Both the position numbers and the translations under genes were made by a program. Source: Maribellus comscasis (GTDB lineage Bacteria; Bacteroidota; Bacteroidia; Bacteroidales; Prolixibacteraceae). Taken from it: 64,000 bases of DNA. This document shows positions 15,992 through 24,569 of this stretch, piece after piece (the stretch's first letter is position 1; every line of letters begins with the position of its first letter). Below the pieces are notes generated by a model. It saw only the letters and a program-made list of their open reading frames with translations, was not told the origin of the DNA and searched no databases. Location of the stretch: NCBI RefSeq assembly GCF_009762775.1, contig NZ_CP046401.1, forward strand, positions 310,001-374,000, given 5' to 3'.

Positions 15992-17689
15992 ATGACAACA
16001 AAAAAAGTTACCGGTTCACAGGCAGTTATCCTTTCATTACTGGAGGAAGGAGTAGATACCATTTTTGGATATCCGGGCGGAGCGATAATGCCCGTTTACG
16101 ATGCCTTGTATGATTTCGACAAAAATGTGAAACATATTCTAACCCGTCATGAGCAGGGAGCTGTCCATGCGGCCGAAGGGTATGCGAGAGTCACAGGTAA
16201 AGCCGGCGTATGTTTTGCCACATCAGGTCCGGGGGCAACCAACCTGATTACAGGTATTGCAGACGCGATGATCGACTCCACTCCTTTGGTCTGTATTACC
16301 GGACAGGTAGCCTCACCGCTTTTGGGGACAGATGCATTTCAGGAATCAGATGTGGTGGGCATTTCAATGCCGGTAACCAAATGGAATTACCAGATTACAA
16401 CTCCGGAAGAAATTCCGGAAGCCATTGCCCAGGCATTTTATATCGCACAAACCGGGCGCCCGGGGCCTGTTTTAATTGATATTACCAAAGATGCGCAGTT
16501 TGGCGAACTGGAATTTGAGTATAAACAATGTACTAAAATCAGAAGTTATGTTCCGGAAATGCCGGTTGATCCGTTCAAGGTAAAAGAAGCCGCCGAAATT
16601 ATCGATCAGGCTAAAAAGCCGCTGATACTTTTTGGACAAGGCGTTATTATCGGTAATGCAGAAGATGAATTAAAAGCATTTATTGAAAAAACCGGTATCC
16701 CGGCAGCCTGGACCCTGCTTGGACTTTCGGCTATCCCTACCGACCATCCTTTAAATGTGGGGATGTTGGGCATGCATGGAAATTACGGGCCCAACCTGCT
16801 AACCAACGAAGCGGATGTAATCATTGCCGTGGGGATGCGTTTTGATGACCGTGTAACCGGAAAGGTTAGCGGCTATGCACCAAATGCAAAAATTATTCAT
16901 CTGGAAATAGATCCAGCAGAAATAGATAAAATCGTAAAAGCTACTGTTGCTGTTCTGGGAAATTCAAAAAAGTCGTTAAAAATGCTTACTGACAACGTAA
17001 AGGAAAACAGTCACGATGAATGGATTGAACGTTTCAGAAAGTGCGACATGATTGAAAATGAAAAAATCATTCACAAAGATCTTTATCCTGAAAAACCGGG
17101 TCTGACCATGGGTGAAGTTATCCGGATAGCGGCAGATAAAACCAATCATGAAGCCATTCTGGTTACCGACGTTGGGCAGCACCAGATGATAGCCTCACGT
17201 TACTTTAAGTTCAGAAACTCAAAAAGTAACGTTACTTCCGGCGGATTGGGAACCATGGGCTTTGGTCTTCCGGCCAGCATGGGGGCGCAACTCGGAAAAC
17301 CGGAACGTACTGTTATTGCGGTAATTGGTGATGGTGGTTTCCAAATGACAATACAGGAATTAGGTACGATAGCACAAAATAAACTTCCGGTAAAAATTAT
17401 TGTTTTAAACAACAATTTTCTTGGAATGGTACGCCAGTGGCAACAGTTATTCTTTGAAAAAAGATATTCCTTTACCGAGTTACAAAACCCTGATTTTATA
17501 ACCATTGCCAAAGGGTTTGGAATTGACGGTCACAAAGTGGAGAAAAGAGACAATTTGGACGGTGGAATTCAAAAGATGCTTGATCATAATGGTCCTTATT
17601 TATTGGAGGTGGTTATCGAAAAAGAGGACAACGTGTTCCCGATGGTACCCACCGGTGCTTCAGTTTCTGAAGTAATTCTTGAACCCTGA
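15992..17689 (+). CDS. ilvB: Acetolactate synthase large subunit
   Basis: 565 residues. The thiamine-diphosphate enzyme condenses two pyruvates, or pyruvate and 2-ketobutyrate, in the first common step of branched-chain synthesis. Visible motifs: GYPGGAIMPVYDAL near the N-terminus, the catalytic Glu in RHEQGAVHAAEGYAR, the FAD/central domain, and the ThDP motif GDGGFQMTIQELGTIAQNKLPVKIIVLNNN. It follows ilvD by 69 bp and precedes its regulatory subunit ilvN by 58 bp. Confidence 0.96.
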   Translation: MTTKKVTGSQAVILSLLEEGVDTIFGYPGGAIMPVYDALYDFDKNVKHILTRHEQGAVHAAEGYARVTGKAGVCFATSGPGATNLITGIADAMIDSTPLVCITGQVASPLLGTDAFQESDVVGISMPVTKWNYQITTPEEIPEAIAQAFYIAQTGRPGPVLIDITKDAQFGELEFEYKQCTKIRSYVPEMPVDPFKVKEAAEIIDQAKKPLILFGQGVIIGNAEDELKAFIEKTGIPAAWTLLGLSAIPTDHPLNVGMLGMHGNYGPNLLTNEADVIIAVGMRFDDRVTGKVSGYAPNAKIIHLEIDPAEIDKIVKATVAVLGNSKKSLKMLTDNVKENSHDEWIERFRKCDMIENEKIIHKDLYPEKPGLTMGEVIRIAADKTNHEAILVTDVGQHQMIASRYFKFRNSKSNVTSGGLGTMGFGLPASMGAQLGKPERTVIAVIGDGGFQMTIQELGTIAQNKLPVKIIVLNNNFLGMVRQWQQLFFEKRYSFTELQNPDFITIAKGFGIDGHKVEKRDNLDGGIQKMLDHNGPYLLEVVIEKEDNVFPMVPTGASVSEVILEP

Positions 17690-17747
17690 CAGGAAATTAA
17701 GGATTTATGATGAAGGTAAAGATTAAGAAATCAAAAAACGAATTGAA

Positions 17748-18290
17748 ATGAGACAAGAATTTATTATAACCGTTTATTCCGAAAATCATATTGGATTATT
17801 GACCCGGATTACCATCGTTTTCACCCGCCGAAAAGTGAATATAGAAAGCCTTACCGTATCAGAGTCGGCGATACCCGGAGTGTTTAAATTTACGATAGTA
17901 ATAAAAGCTACAAAAGAGCAAACGATAAAAATTGTAAGCCAGATAGAAAAACAAATCGATGTTTTAAAGGCTTTTTATCACACCAATGAAGAAATGATTT
18001 ACCAGGAAATTGCGCTTTATAAAGTAGCAACAGAATCGCTTTATGAAAATGACACAATTGAAAAAATTGTACGAAACGGCGGGGCGAGAATTCTCGAAAT
18101 TACACGGGAATACACGGTAATTGAAAAAACCGGGCACAAAGAAGAAACACAGGCTTTGTTTAACGAGCTGAACAAATTTAAAGTTATGCAGTTTATTCGT
18201 TCGGGAAGGATAGCTATTACACGTGACCCGATTGAACGGCTTTCAGAATTTTTGAAAGAAAGAGATGCTTTTTTAAATAGTTTAGATTAA
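17748..18290 (+). CDS. ilvN: Acetolactate synthase small (regulatory) subunit
   Basis: 180 residues. An N-terminal ACT domain (residues about 5-78: FIITVYSENHIGLLTRITIVFTRRKVNIESLTVSES) is followed by the C-terminal ALS_ss_C domain (from about residue 88). It binds the IlvB catalytic subunit and normally mediates valine feedback inhibition. Slightly longer than the enteric forms but usual for Bacteroidota. Confidence 0.93.
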   Translation: MRQEFIITVYSENHIGLLTRITIVFTRRKVNIESLTVSESAIPGVFKFTIVIKATKEQTIKIVSQIEKQIDVLKAFYHTNEEMIYQEIALYKVATESLYENDTIEKIVRNGGARILEITREYTVIEKTGHKEETQALFNELNKFKVMQFIRSGRIAITRDPIERLSEFLKERDAFLNSLD

Positions 18291-18348
18291 TTCTTATTAA
18301 TATCTGAAGCTAACTTATAATTCAAAAGCATTTCTGATAAAAAAATTA

Positions 18349-18356
18349 TAGATTTG
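18349..18356 (+). promoter_or_regulatory. Putative internal promoter ahead of ilvC
   Basis: TAGATTTG is an exact TAnnTTTG in the 114-bp gap between ilvN and ilvC, 48 bp upstream of the ATG. The -33 element is not clear. It would let ilvC be transcribed independently of the attenuator. Confidence 0.45.
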
Positions 18357-18404
18357 CAGCGCATTAGAATAAAAATTAAAAATTTACAATAACAAATAAA
18401 CATT

Positions 18405-19451
18405 ATGGCACAGATTGACTTTGGCGGTGAAATGGAAAATGTTGTTCTCCGCGAAGAGTTTCCGGTTGAAAAAGCCCGGGAAGTATTAAAAGACGAAACG
18501 ATTGCAATTATTGGTTACGGAGTGCAGGGACCAGCCCAGGCGCTCAATATGAAAGATAACGGATTTAACGTTATTATCGGACAGGCTCCTGAATTTAAAG
18601 AAGACTGGGACAAAGCTATCCGCGACGGATTTGTTCCCGGAGAGACACTCTTCCCGGTAGAAGAAGCGGCTAAAAAAGGAACCATCATCCAGTATCTGGT
18701 ATCCGATGCTGCACAACGTATCCTGTGGCCCGCTCTGGAACCTTGTTTGAATGAAGGAGATGCCCTTTATTTCTCTCATGGTTTTTCAGTAACCTACAAA
18801 GAACAAACCGGAGTGATCCCTCCAAAAAATGTTGATGTTATCCTGGTAGCGCCGAAAGGATCAGGTGCCAGTGTTCGTACTAATTTCCTTGCCGGAAACG
18901 GTATCAACTCCAGTTATGCGATTTTTCAGGATTACACCGGAAAAGCTGAAGAACGTGCTATTGCACTGGGAATTGCCATTGGTTCGGGTTATCTCTTCCC
19001 AACTACTTTTGAAAACGAGGTATATTCAGATTTGACCGGTGAACGTGGTGTTTTAATGGGTGCCCTGGCCGGTATTATTGAAGCACAGTACAAAGTATTG
19101 CGCGACAATGGCCACAGCCCTTCAGAAGCATTTAACGAAACAGTGGAAGAATTGACACAAAGTTTGATCCGTTTGGTTGACCAAAACGGCATGGACTGGA
19201 TGTACGCAAACTGCAGCGCTACAGCACAGCGGGGAGCGCTGGACTGGAGACACAAATTCCGTGAAGCAACTCTTCCTGTTTTTAACGACTTGTATAACAG
19301 CGTTAAAACAGGTGCCGAAACAAAACGGGTACTTGACTCTACCAGCAGCCTGGATTACAAGACCAGCCTTAATGCAGAACTCACGGAAATGCGTGAATCA
19401 GAATTGTGGCAGGCAGGTGCTGCCGTCCGCAAACTGAGACCAGGCCAATAG
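18405..19451 (+). CDS. ilvC: Ketol-acid reductoisomerase
   Basis: 348 residues, class I length. It converts acetolactate to 2,3-dihydroxy-isovalerate with a Mg-dependent alkyl shift and NAD(P)H reduction. The Rossmann motif is IAIIGYGVQGPAQALNMKDNG. The catalytic domain contains DLTGERGVLMGALAGIIEAQ and ALDWRHKF. Cofactor preference is not obvious from the loop after VIIGQAPEF. Last gene of the ilv cluster, followed by a terminator. Confidence 0.96.
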   Translation: MAQIDFGGEMENVVLREEFPVEKAREVLKDETIAIIGYGVQGPAQALNMKDNGFNVIIGQAPEFKEDWDKAIRDGFVPGETLFPVEEAAKKGTIIQYLVSDAAQRILWPALEPCLNEGDALYFSHGFSVTYKEQTGVIPPKNVDVILVAPKGSGASVRTNFLAGNGINSSYAIFQDYTGKAEERAIALGIAIGSGYLFPTTFENEVYSDLTGERGVLMGALAGIIEAQYKVLRDNGHSPSEAFNETVEELTQSLIRLVDQNGMDWMYANCSATAQRGALDWRHKFREATLPVFNDLYNSVKTGAETKRVLDSTSSLDYKTSLNAELTEMRESELWQAGAAVRKLRPGQ

Positions 19452-19476
19452 AATTATCCAAAAATTCATAAATACC

Positions 19477-19510
19477 AACCTGTCCGGATAATTTCGGGCA
19501 GGTTTTTTTT
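19477..19510 (+). terminator. Intrinsic terminator after ilvC
   Basis: AACCTGTCCG (19477-19486) pairs with CGGGCAGGTT (19495-19504) with one U-G pair, eight-base loop, then eight T (19503-19510). It ends the ilv operon. Confidence 0.85.
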
Positions 19511-19529
19511 ATCTCAAAAAAACAAACCG

Positions 19530-20369
19530 ATGACAACTTCTGCTGCTGTTTATCCCCTTAAAATAAATTTTGAAATCCCGGTTTCAAAAGACATCAGACT
19601 TCTCCGTTTTGTTTACCTTTTTATCCTGAGCGGGAAGAAAATTCATTTTATCGATACCGGTGTAGCTGACGGACTGCCCCAGGTTAAAACATTTTTGAAA
19701 AAGACAGGAAGGAAACTTTCTGAAGTCCAAAATATTCTGCTTACACACTCCCACCCTGATCATATTGGGGCTGCAAAACTGATTCAACAAAAATCGGGGT
19801 GTAAAATCATTGCAGGAAAAAAGGAGCAAAGTTGGATTGAAAACACTGAACTGCAATATAAACAACGTCCGGTTCCGGGATTTCACCATTTGGTTGCAGG
19901 TTCGGTAAAAGTTGACGTACCGGTAAAAGAAGGAGATATCATTAAACCGGAGGAACATACAACCATCCGGGTTCTTTCCACTCCCGGTCATTCAGCAGGT
20001 TCCGTTTCATTTTTTCTCGAAGAACAAAAAGCATTGTTTTCCGGAGATGCCATTTTACTGCCGGGAGAAATTCCCATTTTTGATGACATTGAAGCTTATT
20101 TCAGGTCTTTGGATAAAATTGAGGCAATTCAACCGAAAGTTATATACTCAGCATGGGACGAACCGCGCTTTCAAAATGAAATTCCGGGCTTGCTTAAACA
20201 AAGTAAAAATTATATATCTCAAATCAAAAATACCGTTCAGAAAGTGGCGAGGAAAAATACAGATATACAATCCATGGACTTTTGCAAAGCAGTTTTAAAA
20301 GAAATGAGATTAAATGAGCAGATAGCTAATCCACTGTTAATGAAAACATTTTCAGCTTGTTTAAAATAA
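19530..20369 (+). CDS. Metallo-beta-lactamase-fold hydrolase
   Basis: 279 residues, no signal peptide. The metal-binding motif THSHPDHIG (His73, His75, Asp77, His78) is intact, and further ligands lie in STPGHSAGS and FSGDAI. The fold covers glyoxalase II, lactonases and various thioesterases. The substrate cannot be assigned. It begins 20 bp after the ilvC terminator and is 73 bp upstream of the PAP2 gene. Confidence 0.85.
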   Translation: MTTSAAVYPLKINFEIPVSKDIRLLRFVYLFILSGKKIHFIDTGVADGLPQVKTFLKKTGRKLSEVQNILLTHSHPDHIGAAKLIQQKSGCKIIAGKKEQSWIENTELQYKQRPVPGFHHLVAGSVKVDVPVKEGDIIKPEEHTTIRVLSTPGHSAGSVSFFLEEQKALFSGDAILLPGEIPIFDDIEAYFRSLDKIEAIQPKVIYSAWDEPRFQNEIPGLLKQSKNYISQIKNTVQKVARKNTDIQSMDFCKAVLKEMRLNEQIANPLLMKTFSACLK

Positions 20370-20442
20370 CAGGAGCTGGCAAAAGATGGGATACTTCCGT
20401 GATCAAAATTATTCCCTATTTTTACGGCGAAAACCCACGTGG

Positions 20443-21345
20443 ATGAAAAAAAATAGTATTTTACTCTTTTTGGGAATCGTTATGCTGATTGTCCTTTCCC
20501 TGGAAAAATCACAAGGTGAGAATATTTCCAAAACGGTTAACCAACTTAAGGGCCTGCAGGAAGTACCCTCTTTTTCGCCCGGCTTCGGGGAAGTATTTCT
20601 ACCGGAAACAAAAAGTAAATCTTTTTTTTCATCTGAATTTGAGTTAAAAAAAGAAATTTACCTAAAGCCTTTTCATAATGATTCGATCCATGAACTGAAT
20701 TTCCGGTATGCCGATAAAAAAAGAGGCTTCAGCCCCTACATTGCTCCTGCGCTTTTGATTGGTACAGGAACGGCGCTTCATTTTATGCCGGAAACCAAAC
20801 GACAATTCAGGGATTTTGCCCAGGAACATTTTGCATGGCATGGCAATTTTGACGACTACGCCTATTATACGCCGGTAGTGGTTATGTATTCACTTCATGC
20901 GTTTGGAATAAAAGGTAAAAACAATTTTGGCAACATGACCGCTATTGCCTTTAAAAGTTTTGCACTGAACGCCGTATTAACAACCGGTGTTAAACGCTGG
21001 GTCAGAGAAGAACGCCCCGGAGGAGATTTATACTCCTTTCCCTCAGGACATACATCAAAGGCTTTTACACTGGCACATATCATGCACAAAGAATACGGCG
21101 AAAAAAGTATATGGTTTAGTATTGGTGCTTACTCGTGTGCAACAACAGTCGGATTGATGCGGATTGCCAAAAATGCCCACTGGATTTCCGACGTACTGGC
21201 GGGTGCGGGCACCGGCATATTATCTACAGAACTGATTTACCTCACACACCAATATAAATGGGATAAAAAACACATCAAAAACCTGGATATTTTCCCTTTC
21301 CAGATTGGAAATCAAAAAGGACTAACACTGGTTTATACCTTTTAA
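20443..21345 (+). CDS. PAP2-family membrane phosphatase
   Basis: I start at the second in-frame ATG (20443), because it opens a good signal peptide or first TM helix (MKKNSILLFLGIVMLIVLSL). The first ATG at 20386 would add 19 residues without one. About 300 residues. The three phosphatidic-acid phosphatase motifs are present: KRWVREERP, FPSGHTSKAF, and MRIAKNAHWISD with the Arg, His and Asp of motif III. It dephosphorylates lipid phosphates such as undecaprenyl-PP or phosphatidic acid on the periplasmic side. The actual lipid is unknown. Confidence 0.85.
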   Translation: MKKNSILLFLGIVMLIVLSLEKSQGENISKTVNQLKGLQEVPSFSPGFGEVFLPETKSKSFFSSEFELKKEIYLKPFHNDSIHELNFRYADKKRGFSPYIAPALLIGTGTALHFMPETKRQFRDFAQEHFAWHGNFDDYAYYTPVVVMYSLHAFGIKGKNNFGNMTAIAFKSFALNAVLTTGVKRWVREERPGGDLYSFPSGHTSKAFTLAHIMHKEYGEKSIWFSIGAYSCATTVGLMRIAKNAHWISDVLAGAGTGILSTELIYLTHQYKWDKKHIKNLDIFPFQIGNQKGLTLVYTF

Positions 21346-21358
21346 CCCGTATCCTCTT

Positions 21359-21694
21359 TTATAAAAAGTCTTCCCTGATGGGCGTAAAACTGTCTACCAG
21401 TCTTACATTGGGTGTCAGAAGTTTTACCGTATGCATTTTACCCGAGGGCACAGCAAACATGTCTCCTGCTTTTAAGCGTTGTTCTTCTTCCCCTTCGCAA
21501 TAAAAAATAATTTCGCCGTCCGCCACATACGAAGTTTGTTCATGCGGATGTGAATGCGGAGGCTCCGGTTCATCCCAGGGACCATCGCTAAAATCGATCA
21601 ACACGGTCATTAGACTATCCCTGTGAATTATCTTTCGTTGTAAGCCTTCCCTTACTTTTTCATAAGGAATTTCATCAAATTTTAAAACTGCCAT
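21359..21694 (-). CDS. Cupin-domain protein
   Basis: 111 residues forming a single cupin barrel: PHSHPHEQTSYVADGE (motif 1 with metal-binding His residues and Glu-like position) and GDMFAVPSGKMHTVKLL (motif 2 with the last His). Such small cupins bind metals or sugars and often act as isomerases or sensors. Function open. It is convergent with the PAP2 gene, 13 bp away. Confidence 0.85.
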   Translation of the reverse strand: MAVLKFDEIPYEKVREGLQRKIIHRDSLMTVLIDFSDGPWDEPEPPHSHPHEQTSYVADGEIIFYCEGEEEQRLKAGDMFAVPSGKMHTVKLLTPNVRLVDSFTPIREDFL

Positions 21695-21957
21695 ACAGAT
21701 TTTACTTTAATTTTTTAACAAAAATAGCAGAACCTCATTCTAAAGAAAAAGTTTCTGAAAATATTTAGCTGACTCTTCGTTGTGCATCACAAAACGAATG
21801 TTATTCATTCACCATAAAGTGAGAGATTAAATCCAGGATGCTCTCTTTCATCACCCTGGAGAAGTTCAGCTAAATAATCTTGAAGAATAAAATCACTGTC
21901 TCTGGTTTAGAAATGTCCAACTTCTTTTACAAATCACAAGCAGATTCAAAAATCAAC
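21695..21957. other. Intergenic region with possible gene remnant
   Basis: 263 bp between the cupin and arsM genes, both on the minus strand. On the minus strand, 21809-21906 is an open stretch of about 33 codons without a start (including DFILQDYLAELLQGD and ending LSLYGE then TGA), which reads like a protein tail. A 14-codon ORF follows it. I see no hairpin with a T-run. It may be a decayed gene or chance. Confidence 0.3.
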
Positions 21958-22761
21958 TTATTTTGCAGCAGCAACTGTAATACTTATCAATCCGAATTCC
22001 TGCTTTTTAAACTGCACGACCTCATCTTCTGATAAATAATTCTTTAAAAGAGAATCCGGAATTAATGAACGGTTTTCGCTTTTGATCTGAATATTTGAAA
22101 AACCTTGCTGTTTAACCATCTCCAGGTACTCTTCCTTTTGAATGGCTCCCGAAACGCATCCGGCATACATTTCAGCTTCCTCTTTTAATTTATGAGGAAG
22201 ATTGCCAACCAAAACAATATCAGAGATATTAAAATGTCCACCGGGTTTAAGTACACGGTAAATTTCAGAAAACGCTTTTTTCTTATCGGGAACAAGGTTA
22301 AGTACACAATTACTAATTACCACATCAAACTGTCCATCTTCAAAAGGCATTTCTTCAATATCTCCGTGTATGAATTCAATATTGGTAAAACCAGTTTTCT
22401 CTGCATTCCTTTTAGCTTTCAAAACCATTTCCTGCGTAAAATCAAGCCCGGTTACTTTCCCGGTCTTACCAACTAAAGAACGGGCTACAAAACAGTCGTT
22501 TCCCGCCCCGCTGCCCAGGTCAAGAACGCTATCACCTTCTTTTATATCAGCTTTATCCGACGGGATTCCACAACCAAGCCCCAGATCTGCATCCGGATTA
22601 TAACCGGGTAGTTTTGAATAGTCGTCGCTAAAAATCGTATAATCTACTTCTCCACAACAAGATACTTCCCCGCAACATGATTCTGATTTCAATAAATGAG
22701 ATTGGGCGGCAATCCTACCGTATTTTTCCTTTACTAGCTCTTTTAATTCATTTGTTTTCAT
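21958..22761 (-). CDS. arsM: Arsenite S-adenosylmethionine methyltransferase
   Basis: 267 residues. SAM-binding motif I is VLDLGSGAGNDCF, with GLDFTQEM as motif II. The three arsenite-coordinating cysteines of ArsM are present: Cys64 (GLGCGIP), Cys152 (SNCVLNLV) and Cys202 (AGCVSGA). An N-terminal CC pair, doubled (Cys29-30 and Cys35-36), is also common in ArsM. It methylates As(III) to mono- and dimethyl species. It is the last gene of the arsR-arsC-arsM unit, 67 bp after arsC. Confidence 0.93.
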   Translation of the reverse strand: MKTNELKELVKEKYGRIAAQSHLLKSESCCGEVSCCGEVDYTIFSDDYSKLPGYNPDADLGLGCGIPSDKADIKEGDSVLDLGSGAGNDCFVARSLVGKTGKVTGLDFTQEMVLKAKRNAEKTGFTNIEFIHGDIEEMPFEDGQFDVVISNCVLNLVPDKKKAFSEIYRVLKPGGHFNISDIVLVGNLPHKLKEEAEMYAGCVSGAIQKEEYLEMVKQQGFSNIQIKSENRSLIPDSLLKNYLSEDEVVQFKKQEFGLISITVAAAK

Positions 22762-22828
22762 GGTATTTCAAATGTTTAATTATTTGTATTCAATAAAATT
22801 ACAGATGTGTTAAAATATTCCTTCTTTG

Positions 22829-23254
22829 TCAGAGTTTCAGCTTTATCTCTTCGTTGTAGAGTTTGAAAAATGCTTCTTTGATTTCATCCCGAACACGATA
22901 AAACTCGCTCTGAATAAATTCTTCAGTTCCGACAGCATGTGAAGGATCATCAAAACCGATATGTAAACGGTGTTTTACTTTACCAAAAAAAGCGGGGCAA
23001 TTTTCATTTGCACCTCCACAAACGGTAATAACATAATCCCATTCTTCATTAATATATTTATCAACAGAGTCAGACGTATGACGACTGATGTCGATACCTG
23101 TTTCACTCATTACTTTTACTGCGGCGGAATTTAATTTCCCTGAAGCTTCTGTTCCTGCTGATTCAACCCGAATCCGGCTGTCGAATGATTGTAAAAAACC
23201 ATGTGCCATTTGACTACGGCAGGAATTACCGGTACACAATATTAAAACCTTCAT
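22829..23254 (-). CDS. arsC: Arsenate reductase, LMW-phosphatase type
   Basis: About 141 residues from the ATG at 23254, which lies 2 bp after the arsR stop. An upstream ATG at 23266 would overlap arsR by ten bases. The phosphatase loop CTGNSCRSQMA is the CX5R active site. A second catalytic cysteine is in VCGGANENCPAFF, where thioredoxin-linked ArsC enzymes have their relay cysteines. It reduces arsenate to arsenite using thioredoxin. A thioredoxin-like gene is encoded just upstream. Confidence 0.92.
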   Translation of the reverse strand: MKVLILCTGNSCRSQMAHGFLQSFDSRIRVESAGTEASGKLNSAAVKVMSETGIDISRHTSDSVDKYINEEWDYVITVCGGANENCPAFFGKVKHRLHIGFDDPSHAVGTEEFIQSEFYRVRDEIKEAFFKLYNEEIKLKL

Positions 23255-23256
23255 AA

Positions 23257-23592
23257 TTAGATACATTTGTAGTTTTCAAAATTTATACTTTCTAAAAACG
23301 ATGCAATTGATTTTTCAAGCTCTTTTACTTTTGCAGGATCCAAACAGTAATTTGTTTTTACCCCCAGAATATGTCCTTGTATCAACCCGACTTTTTTTAA
23401 TTCTTTCAGATGCTGATTTACTGTTGTCCGCCCCAAAGGAAGTTCATCCGAAATATCACCGGTAATACACGCAGGAGTTTCAGCAAGGAACTGCAAAATT
23501 CGCAATCTTGCCGGATGAGCCAGAGCTTTAAAAAGTTCAGCGTCTTTTACAAGTTTTTTATCAAATAATTCTGTTTTTGATTGTACCATCAT
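23257..23592 (-). CDS. arsR: ArsR-family metalloregulator (unit 1)
   Basis: 111 residues, winged helix-turn-helix. The dimer and DNA-binding regions read LFKALAHPARLRILQFL and LGRTTVNQHLKELKKVGLIQG. Cysteines at 42, about 82 and 110 could bind As(III). It leads the arsR-arsC-arsM unit and would repress it. A perfect 10-bp inverted repeat lies 19-47 bp upstream of its start. Confidence 0.92.
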   Translation of the reverse strand: MMVQSKTELFDKKLVKDAELFKALAHPARLRILQFLAETPACITGDISDELPLGRTTVNQHLKELKKVGLIQGHILGVKTNYCLDPAKVKELEKSIASFLESINFENYKCI

Positions 23593-23610
23593 GATTTAAT
23601 TTGATGTAAA

Positions 23611-23639
23611 TATACGTCAAATATTTAAATTGACGTATA
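23611..23639. promoter_or_regulatory. ArsR operator upstream of arsR-arsC-arsM
   Basis: TATACGTCAA (23611-23620) and TTGACGTATA (23630-23639) are perfect 10-bp inverted arms with a nine-base spacer. On the minus strand a near-consensus -7 element (AATATTTG) overlaps the spacer, so a bound ArsR would occlude RNA polymerase. Confidence 0.75.
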
Positions 23640-23669
23640 AATACGACATATTTTTTCAAAAATTTTTAA

Positions 23670-24131
23670 CTACTGTTGTCTGAATTTTTTAAGAAGATCC
23701 TCTGCTGAAATAAAACCATAATGCCTGAAAAATTCATTTCCCTCGCTGTCGAGCAGAATTTGCATAGGAACAGCTGAAATGCCGTAATACTTCATCAAGT
23801 CCAAATTATCAGGTTTCATAATATGAAGAAAAGCCACATTTACTTTTGGTTCTTCTGAATTTTCGATTTCTCGCAAAACGGGCTCCATTTGTTTACAAAT
23901 TGTACAGCCGGTAGAACTAAATTCAAGAAGCGTAAAATCAAAATTTTTATTATTGTTCTGATAATTATACTCCTTCTGAATCCGTTCACGCGCAGAGAAT
24001 GCATTTTCAGTTTGAGCCTGTTGTTGTATTTTACCTGAAATAAAACGATTCAGATTGTCTTTCCGGAGATATCCAAAAACGAACAAAAACAACAAACCCA
24101 CAAGAAGTATGGCCGGCCAAAACTTTTTCAT
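23670..24131 (-). CDS. Membrane-anchored thioredoxin-like protein
   Basis: 153 residues with an N-terminal TM anchor (residues 4-21) and a thioredoxin domain whose active site is CTIC (Cys76 and Cys79) in FSSTGCTICKQMEPV. A cis-Pro is in SAVPMQILLD. It faces the periplasm and would handle disulfide exchange. Its place at the end of the arsR-arsEFG-arsP unit, just before arsC, suggests a redox supply role for arsenic detoxification, which is inference. Confidence 0.85.
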   Translation of the reverse strand: MKKFWPAILLVGLLFLFVFGYLRKDNLNRFISGKIQQQAQTENAFSARERIQKEYNYQNNNKNFDFTLLEFSSTGCTICKQMEPVLREIENSEEPKVNVAFLHIMKPDNLDLMKYYGISAVPMQILLDSEGNEFFRHYGFISAEDLLKKFRQQ

Positions 24132-24179
24132 TCTCTTCGCAACATTTATTGCAAAGATAAATGTTTTGTCGTGAAAAAA

Positions 24180-24554
24180 TTACACCATAAAAATTGCCTC
24201 TTCGTACATTTTTTCAATAACATCTTCAGTTGGAGGTGTTTTTCCTTTTTCAAAACCTAAATCGGTTAAACGAAGATGAATAAAATCATTCAGCCCGTTT
24301 TTTTCAAAAGTTTTTTTACCGCAATCCAAATTACATCCGTCGATAACCAGCATATTCGAATCTTTTACAGAATCAATCATTTCAGTAATTCCTGCACTTA
24401 CAAAAGCCAGACACTTCATTTGGCGCACCTCGTTTTTATGCAGTTTACGGGCAAGTAAATCACTGGCCTGCCCTAAATCGGCTGCGCCGGAGCAGGCAAA
24501 AACAGTACAATTCTCAGCAGAACCACAACTGCAACTTAACTTTTTTTCCATCAC
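24180..24554 (-). CDS. Putative zinc-binding DGC-domain protein
   Basis: 124 residues, 10 cysteines. The N-terminus has CSCGSAENCTVFACSG, and the family signature DGCNLDCGKK follows near residue 83. This is the DGC-domain (putative zinc-binding) family, which recurs beside arsenic and thioredoxin genes in anaerobes. The role is unknown. Metal or arsenic chelation by the cysteines is plausible. It lies 15 bp after the permease gene. Confidence 0.8.
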   Translation of the reverse strand: MMEKKLSCSCGSAENCTVFACSGAADLGQASDLLARKLHKNEVRQMKCLAFVSAGITEMIDSVKDSNMLVIDGCNLDCGKKTFEKNGLNDFIHLRLTDLGFEKGKTPPTEDVIEKMYEEAIFMV

Positions 24555-24569
24555 ATTAAATTTTTTGAG

